64,000 bases of DNA from Tardiphaga robiniae (GCF_013359755.1 NZ_JABMCJ010000083.1:62001-126000); one strand, 5' to 3'; shown: positions 46,383 to 56,606, counted from the stretch's first letter. Notes: generated by a model from the sequence alone, not told the origin. Translations and numbers: made by a program.

Positions 46383-47102
46383 TCAGTGTATTTCCGACGA
46401 GCGCGCCATCGCCTCTTTCAGCTTCTCAAGCGTGAATGACGGGCTGCGCGCGATATCGAGAATGGGTGTCTCCCGCCGCCCGCACAGCTCTGCCGCTTCC
46501 GGCAGTTTCGCGGCGACATCGAGCGGGATCACAACCGCGCCGTGCTGATCGGCATGGATCAGATCGTCCGAACGGACACTCATGCCAGCCACGCGGACCT
46601 CATGACCAAACTCGCTCACATGCACATGTGCATGCGACGGACCGATCGTGCCGGCGAGCGCCTGAAAGTCCGGTGCCCATTGCGGGATATCGCGGATCGA
46701 GCCATCGGTGACCACACCGAGGCAACCGAGCGCCCTGTGGACGGCGCTGTTCACCTCGCCCCAGAACGCCCCATAGCCCGCGTCGGGCCCGTCGATATCC
46801 TGGATCACGCTGATGCGCGGACCGATGCCCGTGCCGACATAGTCGTAGTAAGCGAGCCGCCGCGCCTTCTGCTCCGCGGCAGGCAGGCCGGAGGCTATGG
46901 TCGCGCGAATGGTCGCGGTGCGCGCATAGCCGACGATGGGCGGCAGATTGGGAAACGGACAAACCAGCGGACGCGTGGTGTAACCGATCAACCGGCGCTC
47001 GGGGGCGACGATCTCCATCGCATTGCAGATGGTCGGCGTGTCGTAGCGGCCCAGTGCTTCCAGAACGGATGCGGGCAGCGGACCGGTCGCGGAATTCGTC
47101 AC
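46383..47102 (-). CDS. RraA-family (HMG/CHA aldolase-like) protein
   Basis: A 239-residue RraA-fold protein. The metal and substrate motif is GVVTDGSIRDIPQW, and DLIHADQHGAVVIPLDVA is the conserved end. The N-terminal start TPTICNAMEIV is typical. Members are class II aldolases, decarboxylases or RNase E regulators. It is clearly different from the galC at 22377-23069, has no catabolic neighbours, and its reaction is unknown. Confidence 0.82.
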   Translation of the reverse strand: MTNSATGPLPASVLEALGRYDTPTICNAMEIVAPERRLIGYTTRPLVCPFPNLPPIVGYARTATIRATIASGLPAAEQKARRLAYYDYVGTGIGPRISVIQDIDGPDAGYGAFWGEVNSAVHRALGCLGVVTDGSIRDIPQWAPDFQALAGTIGPSHAHVHVSEFGHEVRVAGMSVRSDDLIHADQHGAVVIPLDVAAKLPEAAELCGRRETPILDIARSPSFTLEKLKEAMARSSEIH

Positions 47103-47275
47103 GGCGTTTCTCCTGTGGGTGATTATCGCATCCCGTCTTCGCGGGACGTCGTCGTCGCTGAGTGACTCCGGATATAGCCGACTTCACTGCATGCCCAAAA
47201 CGAAATGCAGCCGCTTTCGTCGGGGCTGCTATCGCAGGGGAAAGCGGCTGCATGAATTGTTCGCGAGATGGACAA

Positions 47276-48157
47276 TCAGTTCAGGCGTGCGGGCCGATCA
47301 TCCGGTGCGATCTCGGGTGCACCCGGCGTATAGGGCGGCGATGCATGGGGCGCCGCCGGATCGACAGGGACCACCGACTGCGCGGTCAGCGCACGTTCCT
47401 GATCGCGATACGATTTCCAGCCGAGCGGAAGGCTCAGTAGATACATGATGGAGAGCGCCGACAGGATGTGCCAGGGGTAACCGATCAGCAGCGCGATGAA
47501 GAGCACGACGCCGACGAACACTGGCAGCACCAGCTCGCGGGGCACCCGCATGTTCACGGCTTTGCCGGAGAACACCGGCAGCCGCGACACCATCAGGAAG
47601 CCAACCAGCAGCGTGTAGAGGGTCGTCAGGATGGCCGGCGGCATCGGCATGCCCAGGAAGCCCAGATAGATCGGCAGCATCACGGTGAGTGCGCCCAGCG
47701 GCGCCGGCATGCCCGTGAAAAAGTTCGCGGCAAAGGCCGGCTTGTCCGGATCGTCCATGGTGGCGTTGAAACGCGCCAGCCGCAGACTGCCGGCGATGGC
47801 GAACACCATCGCGGCTATCCAGCCGGCATTGCTGAGATCGTGGAGCTGCCAGAAATACAGGATCAGGCCAGGCGCCACACCGAAATTGACGAAGTCAGCC
47901 AGGCTGTCGAGTTCGGCGCCGAATTTGGACTGGCCCTTGATCATGCGGGCGACACGGCCATCGACACCATCGAGCACGGCGGCGAACACGATGGCCGCCA
48001 CGGCCAGTTCCATCCGCCCCTCGGTGGACAGGCGGATCGCCGTCAGGCCGGCGCAGATAGCCAGCAGCGTGATCATGTTCGGCACCAGCATCCGGATCGG
48101 AATGGTCCGGAACCGGCGGCGGCGCGTCTCGGGAGACTGGTCAGGAGGCATTTGCAT
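47276..48157 (-). CDS. pssA: CDP-diacylglycerol–serine O-phosphatidyltransferase
   Basis: A 293-residue inner-membrane CDP-alcohol phosphatidyltransferase of the type II (Bacillus-like) PssA group. The signature DG(x)2AR(x)8G(x)3D(x)3D appears as LDGVDGRVARMIKGQSKFGA, then ELDSLADFVNFG. About six membrane segments. It makes phosphatidylserine from CDP-diacylglycerol and serine; the decarboxylase gene lies just upstream. A second in-frame Met at 48151 is an alternative start. Confidence 0.93.
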   Translation of the reverse strand: MQMPPDQSPETRRRRFRTIPIRMLVPNMITLLAICAGLTAIRLSTEGRMELAVAAIVFAAVLDGVDGRVARMIKGQSKFGAELDSLADFVNFGVAPGLILYFWQLHDLSNAGWIAAMVFAIAGSLRLARFNATMDDPDKPAFAANFFTGMPAPLGALTVMLPIYLGFLGMPMPPAILTTLYTLLVGFLMVSRLPVFSGKAVNMRVPRELVLPVFVGVVLFIALLIGYPWHILSALSIMYLLSLPLGWKSYRDQERALTAQSVVPVDPAAPHASPPYTPGAPEIAPDDRPARLN

Positions 48158-48273
48158 GGCGTGATCCTAGCAAATCCCACGCTGTTCCGCCATTGTGGCG
48201 TCCTGCCGCTCAAACCGGCAGGAAATCGGGGTTAATCACCCCCGCGGCCATCACCCCTGGGTTATCACCCGGG

Positions 48274-48972
48274 TTAATCGACGCGGTAGGTGCGGCCGCC
48301 GTCACCGATCCGGAAATCGGCCAGCACGGTCTCACCAGCAATCGCGGTCTGTCCGACGGCCACCAGCGCCTTGCTGCCTTCCGGCAGGTAGATATCCAGC
48401 CGGGAGCCAAAACGGATCAGGCCGAAGCGCTCGCCGGCGCTCAGGGTCTGGCCCTCGCGCACGAAGGAGACGATCCGGCGCGCCACAAGCCCGGCGATCT
48501 GCACCACGCCGATCCGGCCGCCGGGGGTCGAAATAACCAGCGAATTGCGCTCATTGTCCTCGCTCGCCTTGTCCAGCTCGGCATTGATGAACTTGCCCGG
48601 CCGATAGGCAATGCGCTCGATCCGGCCAGCCACCGGGCTGCGGTTCACGTGGACGTTGAAGACGCTCATGAACACCGAAATGCGCAGCAGCGGCTGATCG
48701 CCGAGGCCGAGTTCAGCCGGTGGCAGCACCGGCTGCACCATCGATACTTTCCCGTCGGCGGGCGACACCACGACGCCCTCGCGGGTCGGGGTCACGCGCA
48801 CCGGATCGCGGAAGAACAGCGCACACCAGACCGTCAGGACCATGCCGATCCACCCGAGCGGCGTCCAGATCCAGAACAGCACCAGGCTCGCCAGCGCAAA
48901 AGCGCCAATGAACGGATAGCCTTCCTTGTGGATCGGCGGGATCTGGCCACGGATGGAATTTGCGATGGACAT
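48274..48972 (-). CDS. psd: phosphatidylserine decarboxylase proenzyme
   Basis: A 232-residue, short (archaeal/Bacillus-like) Psd. The self-cleavage site is [18 protein letters not shown], where cleavage before Ser makes the pyruvoyl group, and the conserved [13 protein letters not shown] lies upstream. One or two membrane segments lie at about 20-50. It turns phosphatidylserine into phosphatidylethanolamine. psd and pssA form a gene pair (116 nt apart), and the ABC exporter gene lies 51 nt upstream, so all three may be co-transcribed. Confidence 0.93.
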   Translation of the reverse strand: MSIANSIRGQIPPIHKEGYPFIGAFALASLVLFWIWTPLGWIGMVLTVWCALFFRDPVRVTPTREGVVVSPADGKVSMVQPVLPPAELGLGDQPLLRISVFMSVFNVHVNRSPVAGRIERIAYRPGKFINAELDKASEDNERNSLVISTPGGRIGVVQIAGLVARRIVSFVREGQTLSAGERFGLIRFGSRLDIYLPEGSKALVAVGQTAIAGETVLADFRIGDGGRTYRVD

Positions 48973-49023
48973 GGGTGCTTAAAACCTGGGTTCGGGCAGA
49001 ATCTGGCCATGCTTTAGCAGAGA

Positions 49024-50979
49024 TTATTCCGCCGCGTCAGGCGTCATCAGCCGGTCGTCATCGACCGGCGGCGGGGTGCGATTGGGGGCGATGGCATCGT
49101 CGCCGATCTGGGCGAGCCGCTCACGGGCTTCCTGGGCCTCGCGCTGCCGGTTCCACATGCTGGCATAGAGACCGCCGGCGGCCAGCAACTGGCCATGGGT
49201 GCCGCGCTCGGCGATCCGGCCCTGGTCGAGCACGATGATCTCGTCGGCGCCGACAATGGTGGACAGCCGATGCGCAATCACCAGCGAGGTGCGGCCCTGC
49301 GAGACCTTCTCCAGCGCGTCCTGGATTTCCTGCTCGGTATGGCTATCGAGCGCCGACGTCGCTTCGTCGAGCAACAGGATCGGCGGCGCCTTCAGTACGG
49401 TCCGTGCAATGGCCACGCGCTGTTTCTCGCCGCCGGAGAGTTTCAGGCCGCGCTCGCCCACTTCGGTCTCATAGCCCTTCGGCGACATCCGGATGAACGG
49501 GTCGATCTGCGCCATACGGGCGGCTTCCTCGACCTCCGCGTCGGTTGCGTCCCAGCGGCCATAGCGAATGTTGTAGCGGATGGTGTCGTTGAACAGCACG
49601 GTGTCTTGCGGGACCATGCCGATCGACTGGCGCAACGAGGCCTGCGTGACATTGCGGATGTTCTGGCCATCGATGGAGATCGTTCCGCCCGACACATCAT
49701 ACAGTCGGAACAGCAGTCGCGAGATCGTCGACTTGCCGGCGCCCGACGGGCCGACGATGGCGACGGTCTTGCCGGCCGGCACGTCGAAGGAGAGCCCCTT
49801 CAGGATCGGCCGCTCCGGGTCATAGGCGAAACGCACGTCGTCGAAGCGCACAGCACCTGACGTCACCAGCAGCGGCTTGGCTCCTGGAATATCCTTCACC
49901 TCCGGATTGCGGTTCAGGACACCGAACATCTTCTCGATGTCGATGATCGCCTGCTTGATCTCGCGATACACCATGCCCATGAAATTCAGCGGCTGGTAAA
50001 GCTGGATCATCATGGCGTTGATCATGACGAAATCGCCCACCGTATGGGTGCCGTTGCGCACGCCGACCGCGCACATCAGCATCGTTGATGTCAGACCGAG
50101 CGTGAAAATGATCGCCTGCCCGGTATTGAGCACGGCCAGCGACGTATAGGTCTTGACGCTGGCGCGCTCGAAACGCTCCACGGTCTTGTCATAGCGCTCG
50201 GCCTCGCGCGTTTCGGCGCTGAAATATTTGACCGTCTCGTAGTTCAGCAGCGAGTCGATCGCCTTGGTATTCGCTTCGGTATCGGACTCGTTCATGTTGC
50301 GGCGGATAGCGATGCGCCACTCGGTCGCCAGATACGTATAGTACATGTAGACGACCACGGTGATCGCCACGACCAGCACATAGCGCCAGTCGAACTGCCA
50401 GAGCAGTACACCCATCACCAGCAACAGCTCGACGATGGTCGGCACCAGTTGCAGGATCACCATCCGCACGATGACTTCGATGCCTGCACGGCCGCGTTCG
50501 AGCACGCGCGTCAGACCACCGGTCTTGCGCTCCAGATGAAAGCGCAGCGAAAGTTCGTGCATGTGGACGAAGGTGAGATAGGCCAGCTTGCGCACTGCAT
50601 GCATCGCCACCTTGGCGAAGATGCCGTCGCGCCACTGCGTGAAGATCGCCATCAGTACGCGGATTGCGCCGTAGCTGACGGTCATGGCGACCGGCGATGC
50701 GATCAGCCACAGCGTCCAGTTCGAGGACTGGACCGGAGCCGTATCGGCACCGGTCAGCGCATCGATCGCCCATTTGAAGGTGAACGGCACTGTCAGTGTG
50801 GCCGCCTTGGCGACCAGTAGCAGCAGCATCGACCAGACGACGCGCATCTTCAGGTCGTCGCGGTCGCCCGGCCAGATATAGGGCCACAAATGGGCGAGCG
50901 TTCCGAACAGCGTGCCGCGTTCGATATGGGCCGGGTTAGGAACTGTCTCGTCGTTCAGCGCGGGATCGGAATCAGACAT
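49024..50979 (-). CDS. ABC exporter, ATM1/HMT1-like half transporter
   Basis: A 651-residue fused permease-ATPase. Six membrane helices occupy about 35-330 and the nucleotide-binding domain about 370-610, with Walker A GPSGAGKST, the signature LSGGEKQRVAIARTV and Walker B ILLLDEATSALD. The layout matches Atm1-type exporters of glutathione-linked or Fe/S-related cargo. It precedes psd and pssA, a context seen in related genomes, but no known link to phospholipid synthesis explains it. Confidence 0.9.
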   Translation of the reverse strand: MSDSDPALNDETVPNPAHIERGTLFGTLAHLWPYIWPGDRDDLKMRVVWSMLLLLVAKAATLTVPFTFKWAIDALTGADTAPVQSSNWTLWLIASPVAMTVSYGAIRVLMAIFTQWRDGIFAKVAMHAVRKLAYLTFVHMHELSLRFHLERKTGGLTRVLERGRAGIEVIVRMVILQLVPTIVELLLVMGVLLWQFDWRYVLVVAITVVVYMYYTYLATEWRIAIRRNMNESDTEANTKAIDSLLNYETVKYFSAETREAERYDKTVERFERASVKTYTSLAVLNTGQAIIFTLGLTSTMLMCAVGVRNGTHTVGDFVMINAMMIQLYQPLNFMGMVYREIKQAIIDIEKMFGVLNRNPEVKDIPGAKPLLVTSGAVRFDDVRFAYDPERPILKGLSFDVPAGKTVAIVGPSGAGKSTISRLLFRLYDVSGGTISIDGQNIRNVTQASLRQSIGMVPQDTVLFNDTIRYNIRYGRWDATDAEVEEAARMAQIDPFIRMSPKGYETEVGERGLKLSGGEKQRVAIARTVLKAPPILLLDEATSALDSHTEQEIQDALEKVSQGRTSLVIAHRLSTIVGADEIIVLDQGRIAERGTHGQLLAAGGLYASMWNRQREAQEARERLAQIGDDAIAPNRTPPPVDDDRLMTPDAAE

Positions 50980-51188
50980 GCACGGCGCCTGGAACGAACG
51001 GAGCTGCGGCCCGGGGCCGGCTCAAAATGGAGGTCGATTTCATTAGAATGCATATAGGCGCTTTGCCGGAACGTCGCACCCTCGCGGAGCATTCTTTTCC
51101 CTGCGGAGAGGTGTCCCGGGCAGGAATTTCCCGTATCGCGTTCATTCCGTGTCTTGACGCTGTTATCCCGCAGTGCCACATGGAATCT

Positions 51189-51794
51189 ATGAGCACAATT
51201 AAAACGATCTGCGTCTATTGCGGCTCCGGCCCCGGTACCAATCCCAGCTTCGTCGAATCAGCGGTCGCGCTCGGCAAGATCATGGCCGAGCAAGGCATCG
51301 GCCTGGTCTATGGCGGCGGCTCCATCGGCCTGATGGGCGCGGTCGCCAAGTCCGTGCTGGACAATGGCGGCCGGGTCACCGGCATCATCCCGGAATTCCT
51401 GACCAAGCGCGAAAACGCGCTGACCGCGGCTCAGGAACTGATCGTCACCCACGACATGCATGAGCGCAAACGGCTGATGTTTGAGCGGTCGGACGCCTTC
51501 GTCGCCCTGCCCGGCGGCATCGGCACGTTGGAAGAGCTGGTCGAACAGCTCACCTGGCAGCAGCTCGGCCGCCACAGCAAGCCGATCCTGATGGCCAATA
51601 TCGATAACTTCTGGGAGCCGCTGCTCGAGCTGCTCAAACACATGCGCTCGACAGCCTTCATCCGGCCGACACTGCCGCTGGACGTGCTGACGGCCGACCG
51701 TGCCGAAGACATCCTGCCCCGGCTCCGCACCGCTGCGGCGCTGGCTTCCGACGAAGCCAAGAAGCTGGCTCCGGACGTCGCGACGCGGCTCTGA
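51189..51794 (+). CDS. LOG-family cytokinin riboside 5'-monophosphate phosphoribohydrolase-like protein
   Basis: A 201-residue lysine-decarboxylase-like Rossmann protein of the LOG family. The two signature blocks are GLVYGGGSIGLMGAVA and the PGGIGTLEE motif. Family enzymes cleave ribose 5-phosphate from nucleotides, including cytokinin nucleotides. The ATG at 51189 gives the usual start MSTIKTICVYCGSGPG; ATG 51180 would add three residues. It is divergent from the ABC exporter. Confidence 0.9.
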   Translation: MSTIKTICVYCGSGPGTNPSFVESAVALGKIMAEQGIGLVYGGGSIGLMGAVAKSVLDNGGRVTGIIPEFLTKRENALTAAQELIVTHDMHERKRLMFERSDAFVALPGGIGTLEELVEQLTWQQLGRHSKPILMANIDNFWEPLLELLKHMRSTAFIRPTLPLDVLTADRAEDILPRLRTAAALASDEAKKLAPDVATRL

Positions 51795-52127
51795 CTAACC
51801 TCTCTTCGCTTGCGGGGGAAGAGGTCGAAGCCGAGCGCCAATAACGCCTCAGATGAGGAGGAGCCAGCGTTTCACTCACTGGCTCCCTCTCACCCGGCGG
51901 CCCCGCTTCACCCGGCTCGAATGACCTTCGGAGCCTCGGATTTAATACGAACGAATCAGACAGACTCATTTCTAATGTGAACTCAACGATTTGCTGCCAA
52001 GCTCGTTTTGGCAGCGTCGATGAGAAATTCATTTTGTTGGACGCAATGTTGCGACGAATTTGTTGGGCGCTCTGTCGCGCCACACGAAATGCAAACCTTA
52101 CCTCGGCTTGCGCGGGCCTGCTCTCCT
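51795..52127. other. intergenic region between LOG and Fic genes
   Basis: About 330 bases between two convergent genes. The first half carries Bradyrhizobium-type intergenic sequence around a CTCTTCGCTTGCGGGGGAAGAG stretch that could form a hairpin past the LOG stop. The second half is less GC-rich and holds no supported ORF. Confidence 0.4.
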
Positions 52128-53321
52128 TTACGTCTCTGGAAACAACCTCGGAAACAGCACGTCGAGCGCCTCGACCGGGAAGCGCAACGAGACCGCACCC
52201 TTTGGCGTCTCCGATGCGAGCAGGCCTTCGGCGATGACATCGGCCAATACCCGGCGCGCCGTGCGATCCGGAAGTCCCGTGATACGAGAAATATCGCCAC
52301 GTTCAAACTGTCCACGAATGAGCGCTTCCTCCAGAAGGCGTTTGGCCTCTGGCTTCAGCGTGTTGCTGCGCTCGACATAGGTACTCAAGCGCTGGCCCAG
52401 ACTATCGAGCTCGAACAGGCTGTCCATGAACTTCACCTGATCGAGACAGACTTGCAGGAACCACAGGATAAATTCGCTGAGCGCTTTGAGCGAGAGATTG
52501 CCACGTCCGTCGAGATCGCCCTGGCGCGGCGTGTCCGCCAAATCCATCATTCGCTTGTATTCGCTTGGCGTCTTCAGACCGCGGGCAAGACCGCGTGAGA
52601 TTGACCAAAGGCCATGCGACCCTATTCCGGAAAGCTGCGCCATAGCATGGCTCATCAAGCGACTGACACGACCGTTACCATCCGGAAAAGGATGGATGTA
52701 ATTGAAGCGATGATGGGCGGCGGCAATCGCCATGATGCGGCCCGCAGTCTTCAAAGATTTGAACGCATAACGCTGCTCGAAATATTTCATGAAGTCATCG
52801 ACGCGCGCGCTTGATGGCGGCACATGCCGTCCAACTGCCACGTCGTGCCCCGGCTTCGAGCGCCACGCACCCGGCATCATGATGAATTCGGAATCCTTGC
52901 CGCTGATGCGCAACATATCTTCCGGCGCATCGCGATAGAATTCGAGGTGGAGCCATTTGATGAATTCGATTGAGGCCGGCTCGCCGAGTTTGCCGTCGGA
53001 GACAAGACGGTCGATCTCGGTTTGCACGCGCACATGCGCGGCAGCCTCAAGCTGAAGGTTCCTGCGGCCCTCGTCCTGGTCGAGCTTGCCTTCCAGTGCA
53101 CGGGCAATATCTTTCGGGCGCGTGTTATGGCCTTCAATCAGGTTGCTGTAATAGGTGTTCATCAGCCGCACGAGGTCGGCGAGGTTCGCAGCCGTGCGCG
53201 GATGCAACCCGACGCCGAGTTTCGTGGAGGCAACAGACAGATCGGCGATCACGTCCGCGATGGCCTCGGATGTCTCTTCCAGCCTCGCAGGCTCAATGCG
53301 CTGTGGGGTTTCTTCTGTCAT
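52128..53321 (-). CDS. Fic-domain protein (predicted AMP transferase)
   Basis: A 397-residue Fic protein. The catalytic loop HPFPDGNGR lies at 210-218 with the conserved Phe replaced nowhere; the inhibitory helix SNLIEG (59-64) is N-terminal, the class II arrangement in which Glu63 blocks ATP until displaced. Residues about 340-395 look like a winged helix ([20 protein letters not shown]). Fic proteins AMPylate target hydroxyls. The target is unknown; no separate antitoxin gene is adjacent. The upstream region is AT-rich with repeats, pointing to acquisition from elsewhere. Confidence 0.92.
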   Translation of the reverse strand: MTEETPQRIEPARLEETSEAIADVIADLSVASTKLGVGLHPRTAANLADLVRLMNTYYSNLIEGHNTRPKDIARALEGKLDQDEGRRNLQLEAAAHVRVQTEIDRLVSDGKLGEPASIEFIKWLHLEFYRDAPEDMLRISGKDSEFIMMPGAWRSKPGHDVAVGRHVPPSSARVDDFMKYFEQRYAFKSLKTAGRIMAIAAAHHRFNYIHPFPDGNGRVSRLMSHAMAQLSGIGSHGLWSISRGLARGLKTPSEYKRMMDLADTPRQGDLDGRGNLSLKALSEFILWFLQVCLDQVKFMDSLFELDSLGQRLSTYVERSNTLKPEAKRLLEEALIRGQFERGDISRITGLPDRTARRVLADVIAEGLLASETPKGAVSLRFPVEALDVLFPRLFPET

Positions 53322-53500
53322 TTTGGCCGATCACACGATATTGCAAGATATTGATAATTCGTACAAAATACGAAATTATTATTAATATTGGCCGATTTCT
53401 TGGCCGATCTTGAAGTTAGATTACTAACCGCTCTTCCGATACCTTAAGCAACTGATTTTACATTATAAATTTATTTTCCGAGTAGATTTTGGCCGATCCT
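53322..53500 (-). promoter_or_regulatory. AT-rich fic upstream region with repeated TTGGCCGAT and a palindrome
   Basis: The 9-mer TTGGCCGAT (plus strand; ATCGGCCAA on the fic strand) occurs at 53323, 53388, 53400 and 53489, the first directly next to the fic ATG. Between them, TTCGTA and TACGAA form a perfect 6-bp inverted repeat with a 5-nt spacer near 53358-53374. The stretch 53341-53480 is much AT-richer than the rest of the window. Together these suggest a regulated promoter with operator-like sites, although no adjacent regulator is encoded other than the Fic protein's own winged helix. Confidence 0.5.
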
Positions 53501-53572
53501 GTGCAAGGCGGGAAATACGATGAGGTCCTTTCCCTAACTCACTTTTCTCGAAAGCGGGTTTGCGGAGCAAAA

Positions 53573-53962
53573 CTACGGCGCAATATCGTCCTTCGGGAAC
53601 GTCGCCACCTCGATGCGATTACCATCGGCATCGGCGATGAAAGTCGCATAGTAGCGCACGCGATCATGCGGCCGCAGCGAGGGCACGCTTTCCGAGACGC
53701 CGCCAGCGGCCATGGCTGCCGCATAAAACGCATCAACCTCATCCATCGTCCTCGCACGCAGACAAAGATGCACACCGCTATCAAGCGGTAGCGGCGCCAT
53801 GCCTGCACGCAGATTGAGCCAGACTTCCGGATAGGTCTTGCCGAACCCGACCATTGCCGGACGTGTCACCAGTCGGGTCATGCCAAGCGGCGCGAAGCTG
53901 CGCTCGTAGAATGCTACGGCCCGTTCGAGATTGCTGACCGCGATGGAGATGTGATCGATCAT
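53573..53962 (-). CDS. VOC/glyoxalase-superfamily protein
   Basis: A 129-residue single-domain vicinal oxygen chelate protein. The first metal residue is in MIDHISIAVSNLERAVAFYE and the last Glu in DADGNRIEVATF. HLCLRARTMDEVDAFYAAA is the middle block. A GGAGG precedes the ATG at 53962, which excludes the longer frame to 54055. Reaction and substrate are unknown. It lies 31 nt after the acetyltransferase gene, at the end of the cysS operon. Confidence 0.82.
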   Translation of the reverse strand: MIDHISIAVSNLERAVAFYERSFAPLGMTRLVTRPAMVGFGKTYPEVWLNLRAGMAPLPLDSGVHLCLRARTMDEVDAFYAAAMAAGGVSESVPSLRPHDRVRYYATFIADADGNRIEVATFPKDDIAP

Positions 53963-53993
53963 CGGTCTTCCTCCCCCGCCTTCGTCATTCGAT

Positions 53994-54488
53994 TTACGAC
54001 GCCCCGGATTCGCCCAGCGTCTTCTGCATCGTGGTGTTGGCAAGCCACTCGTCATTCAGCGGCACGCTGTTGCGCTGTGTCGGGATATATCCGCGTTTCT
54101 TGAAGAAGGGCTCGGCGGTGTCGCTGGCATCGACGGTCAGCAGCTTGGCGCCGCGTGCACCTGCCAGCTTCTCGATCGCATCGATCAGCAGCGATGCCAC
54201 ACCCTGGAGGGCCGCATTCGGATGCACGTAAAGCAGATCGATGTGATTGGCGCCTTTCAGCGATGCAAAGCCGACCGGAACGCCGTCCAGCGTCGCAATC
54301 AGTGTGAGTTGCGACGCCAGCCGCTTGCCGAAGGCCACTTCGTCGTCGACCGTTGCAGCCCAGGCTTCCTGCTGCGCTTCGCTGTAGTCGTCGCCCGTCA
54401 ATTCCTCGATGCTGGCCACGAAGATCGCAGCCGCAATTGCGGTGTCATCCGGCAGGAACGGTCGCAATGCCGGTTTCGCCTCGCCCAT
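53994..54488 (-). CDS. GNAT-family N-acetyltransferase
   Basis: A 164-residue acetyl-CoA-dependent transferase. The acetyl-CoA-binding pyrophosphate loop is LLYVHPNAALQGVASLLIDA and the last block is LLTVDASDTAEPFFKKRGY. The ATG at 54488 gives the proper N-terminus MGEAKPALRPFLPDD; upstream codons overlap other genes. Acceptor unknown. It follows the 37-residue membrane protein gene by 5 nt. Confidence 0.86.
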   Translation of the reverse strand: MGEAKPALRPFLPDDTAIAAAIFVASIEELTGDDYSEAQQEAWAATVDDEVAFGKRLASQLTLIATLDGVPVGFASLKGANHIDLLYVHPNAALQGVASLLIDAIEKLAGARGAKLLTVDASDTAEPFFKKRGYIPTQRNSVPLNDEWLANTTMQKTLGESGAS

Positions 54489-54493
54489 CGCGC

Positions 54494-54607
54494 TCACCAG
54501 AAATCCACCAGCTTCAGCGCCAGCGCGATGGCGCCGATGATCAATGCCCACTTGAGGGCGATGTAATATTTCCAGTGCTTTGGAAACGGTGTGTCGGGTC
54601 GGCTCAT
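54494..54607 (-). CDS. 37-residue single-pass membrane protein
   Basis: A tiny protein, [20 protein letters not shown] then a hydrophobic stretch (about 17-33, [17 protein letters not shown]). The ATG overlaps the cysS stop by 4 nt (ATGA) and the next gene starts 5 nt after its stop, so it is wedged into the cysS operon and surely translated by coupling. No homologue is recognised; it may be a membrane-bound regulator or a structural microprotein. Confidence 0.7.
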   Translation of the reverse strand: MSRPDTPFPKHWKYYIALKWALIIGAIALALKLVDFW

Positions 54608-55998
54608 CGCGCGATCTCCCAGGTGGTGCCTTCCTTCGAGTCCTTGATGACGACGCCCATGGCGGCAAGTTCGTCGCGAATACGATCCGACTCCTTGAAG
54701 TCCTTGCGGGCCCGCGCGGCTGTGCGATCCGCAATCAAACCATCGACCTTTGCTGCATCGATCCCGCTGGCCTGTTGTTTGCGTCCATTCCATGCAGCAG
54801 CCGTTTCCGACAGGAAACCGAGCGCACGCAACGACGCTGCAAACTGGCTACGATCGCCGTCATTGCCTGCGGCCGCACTGTTGCGAAGACCGTGCAGCGC
54901 TGCAACAGCCAGCGACGTGTTCAGATCGTCGAACATCGGCTCCATCACCTTGTCGGAGACGTCGCCACCTGTTGCATCCGCCGCGACCCAATACCAGTCA
55001 TCGAGCGTCTTGGCGCTCTCTTCCAAACCCTTCACGGTCCAGTCGATCGGCGAGCGATAATGAGTCTTCAGCATGTTCAGGCGCAACACTTCGCCTGGCC
55101 AGTCATTCAGCAATTCCCGGATAGTGAAGAAATTGCCGAGGCTCTTCGACATCTTCTCGCCTTCAACCTGCAGGAAGCCGTTATGCATCCAGTAATTCGC
55201 CATCGCATGCGTACCGTGCGCGCAGCGCGACTGGGCGATTTCGTTTTCATGATGCGGGAAGATCAGGTCGAGGCCGCCGCCATGAATGTCGAAGATCGTG
55301 CCGAGATAGGCCTCCGCCATCGCCGAGCACTCGATGTGCCAGCCCGGACGGCCCCTGCCCCACGGACTGTCCCAGCCGGGCTCTTCCGCGGATGACTGCT
55401 TCCACAACACGAAGTCGGTCGGATGCTTCTTGTGCGCATCGACTGCGACGCGCGCACCGGCCTGCTGGTCTTCCAGTTTGCGGCCGGAGAGTGCGCCATA
55501 GTCGGCCATCGACTGGGTGTCGAACAACACTTCGCCCGCAGCCTCATACGCATGGCCGCGCGCGATCAATTCCTTGATCAGCGTCACCATGTCGGTTTTG
55601 CCGTCGGCCCGCGGCAGCACGAAGTCCGTCGCCCGCGGCTGCACCGTCGGCGACAGGCAACCCAGCGCTTCGACGTCGGCCTGAAACTGATTGGCCGTGG
55701 TCTCGGTGACCCGGCGGATCGCCTCGTTCAGCGGCAGGCCCGGAAAGTCGCGCAACGCGCGATCGTTTATCTTGTCATCGACGTCGGTGATGTTGCGGAC
55801 ATAGGTGACTTTATCAGTGCCGTAGATGTACCGCAGCAGCCGGTACAGCACGTCGAACACGATCACCGGACGCGCATTGCCGATATGGGCGAAGTCGTAG
55901 ACCGTCGGCCCGCAGACATACATCCGGACGTTGTCGGCATCGATCGGCGTGAAGACGCGCTTCTCGCGGGTCAGGGTGTCGTAAAGGCGCAGTTCCAT
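54604..55998 (-). CDS. cysS: cysteinyl-tRNA synthetase
   Basis: A 464-residue class I synthetase. Zn-binding [19 protein letters not shown] includes the HIGH-like motif HIGN, and the KMSKS loop is [12 protein letters not shown]. The Zn ligands continue as [15 protein letters not shown] and HHENEIAQS. It charges tRNA-Cys and is essential. It heads an operon of four genes (cysS, microprotein, GNAT, VOC). Confidence 0.96.
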   Translation of the reverse strand: MELRLYDTLTREKRVFTPIDADNVRMYVCGPTVYDFAHIGNARPVIVFDVLYRLLRYIYGTDKVTYVRNITDVDDKINDRALRDFPGLPLNEAIRRVTETTANQFQADVEALGCLSPTVQPRATDFVLPRADGKTDMVTLIKELIARGHAYEAAGEVLFDTQSMADYGALSGRKLEDQQAGARVAVDAHKKHPTDFVLWKQSSAEEPGWDSPWGRGRPGWHIECSAMAEAYLGTIFDIHGGGLDLIFPHHENEIAQSRCAHGTHAMANYWMHNGFLQVEGEKMSKSLGNFFTIRELLNDWPGEVLRLNMLKTHYRSPIDWTVKGLEESAKTLDDWYWVAADATGGDVSDKVMEPMFDDLNTSLAVAALHGLRNSAAAGNDGDRSQFAASLRALGFLSETAAAWNGRKQQASGIDAAKVDGLIADRTAARARKDFKESDRIRDELAAMGVVIKDSKEGTTWEIAR

Positions 55999-56300
55999 GG
56001 ATGTCCGTCCCTAGCGGCCGGGCGTCCTCTCATCCCTCTTGAGATTGATCTCGTGTGAGAAAAGACGGCCTCAGCCAGCGAATCGCTAGCTCTTAATCTC
56101 GCGGCAAATGCCACAAATGGCGAGAGAACCGTTCATCGGGGCACCATGGGGCAACCCCAGGTGGCCCGTCAAGGGTGTGGAACTATGCCGCAAAGGGCTG
56201 ATTTCGGCCTCAATCCATCGCTACCCCGCCCATGGTTAATGATTGTTAATCTTTGGGGCGTATCGAATGAGGGCGAATTTCCTCATTCATTCGGTGAGTT
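55999..56300. other. divergent intergenic region
   Basis: About 300 bases between cysS and a small exported-protein gene. AT-rich TTAATGATTGTTAATC near 56235 might be a promoter or protein-binding site for the plus-strand gene. No RNA gene was recognised; a T-box is not evident upstream of cysS. Confidence 0.4.
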
Positions 56301-56606
56301 ATGAAATCCATTTCAGTCGTTCTGACGGCGGCATTTGTTCTGGCCGCTTCCTCGGCCTTTGCCGATTCCCGCGTCTTCATCATCGCCAACCAGTCTGACG
56401 GTTATGGTATCGACCAGTGCCTCGCCCGCGGCGAGAAGTGCGGCGCGCATGCCGCCCTGTCCTATTGCAAATCACGCGCCTTCGACCAGGCGGTGGCCTA
56501 TCGCCGCGTCGATCCCGATGAAGTGACCGGCTCGGTCCCGACGTCAGGCAGCGCCTGCCATCACGGCAAATGCGACGAATTCGTTGCGATTACCTGCCAG
56601 CGCTGA
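56301..56606 (+). CDS. small exported six-cysteine protein
   Basis: A 101-residue protein with a signal peptide (1-22, cleaved after ASSAFA). The mature part has six Cys (IDQCLARGEKCG, SYCKSR, ACHHGKCDEF, ITCQR), which fit disulfide bonding in the periplasm. It is of a type seen as conserved hypothetical in Bradyrhizobium relatives. No enzyme motif. Free-standing. Confidence 0.78.
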   Translation: MKSISVVLTAAFVLAASSAFADSRVFIIANQSDGYGIDQCLARGEKCGAHAALSYCKSRAFDQAVAYRRVDPDEVTGSVPTSGSACHHGKCDEFVAITCQR

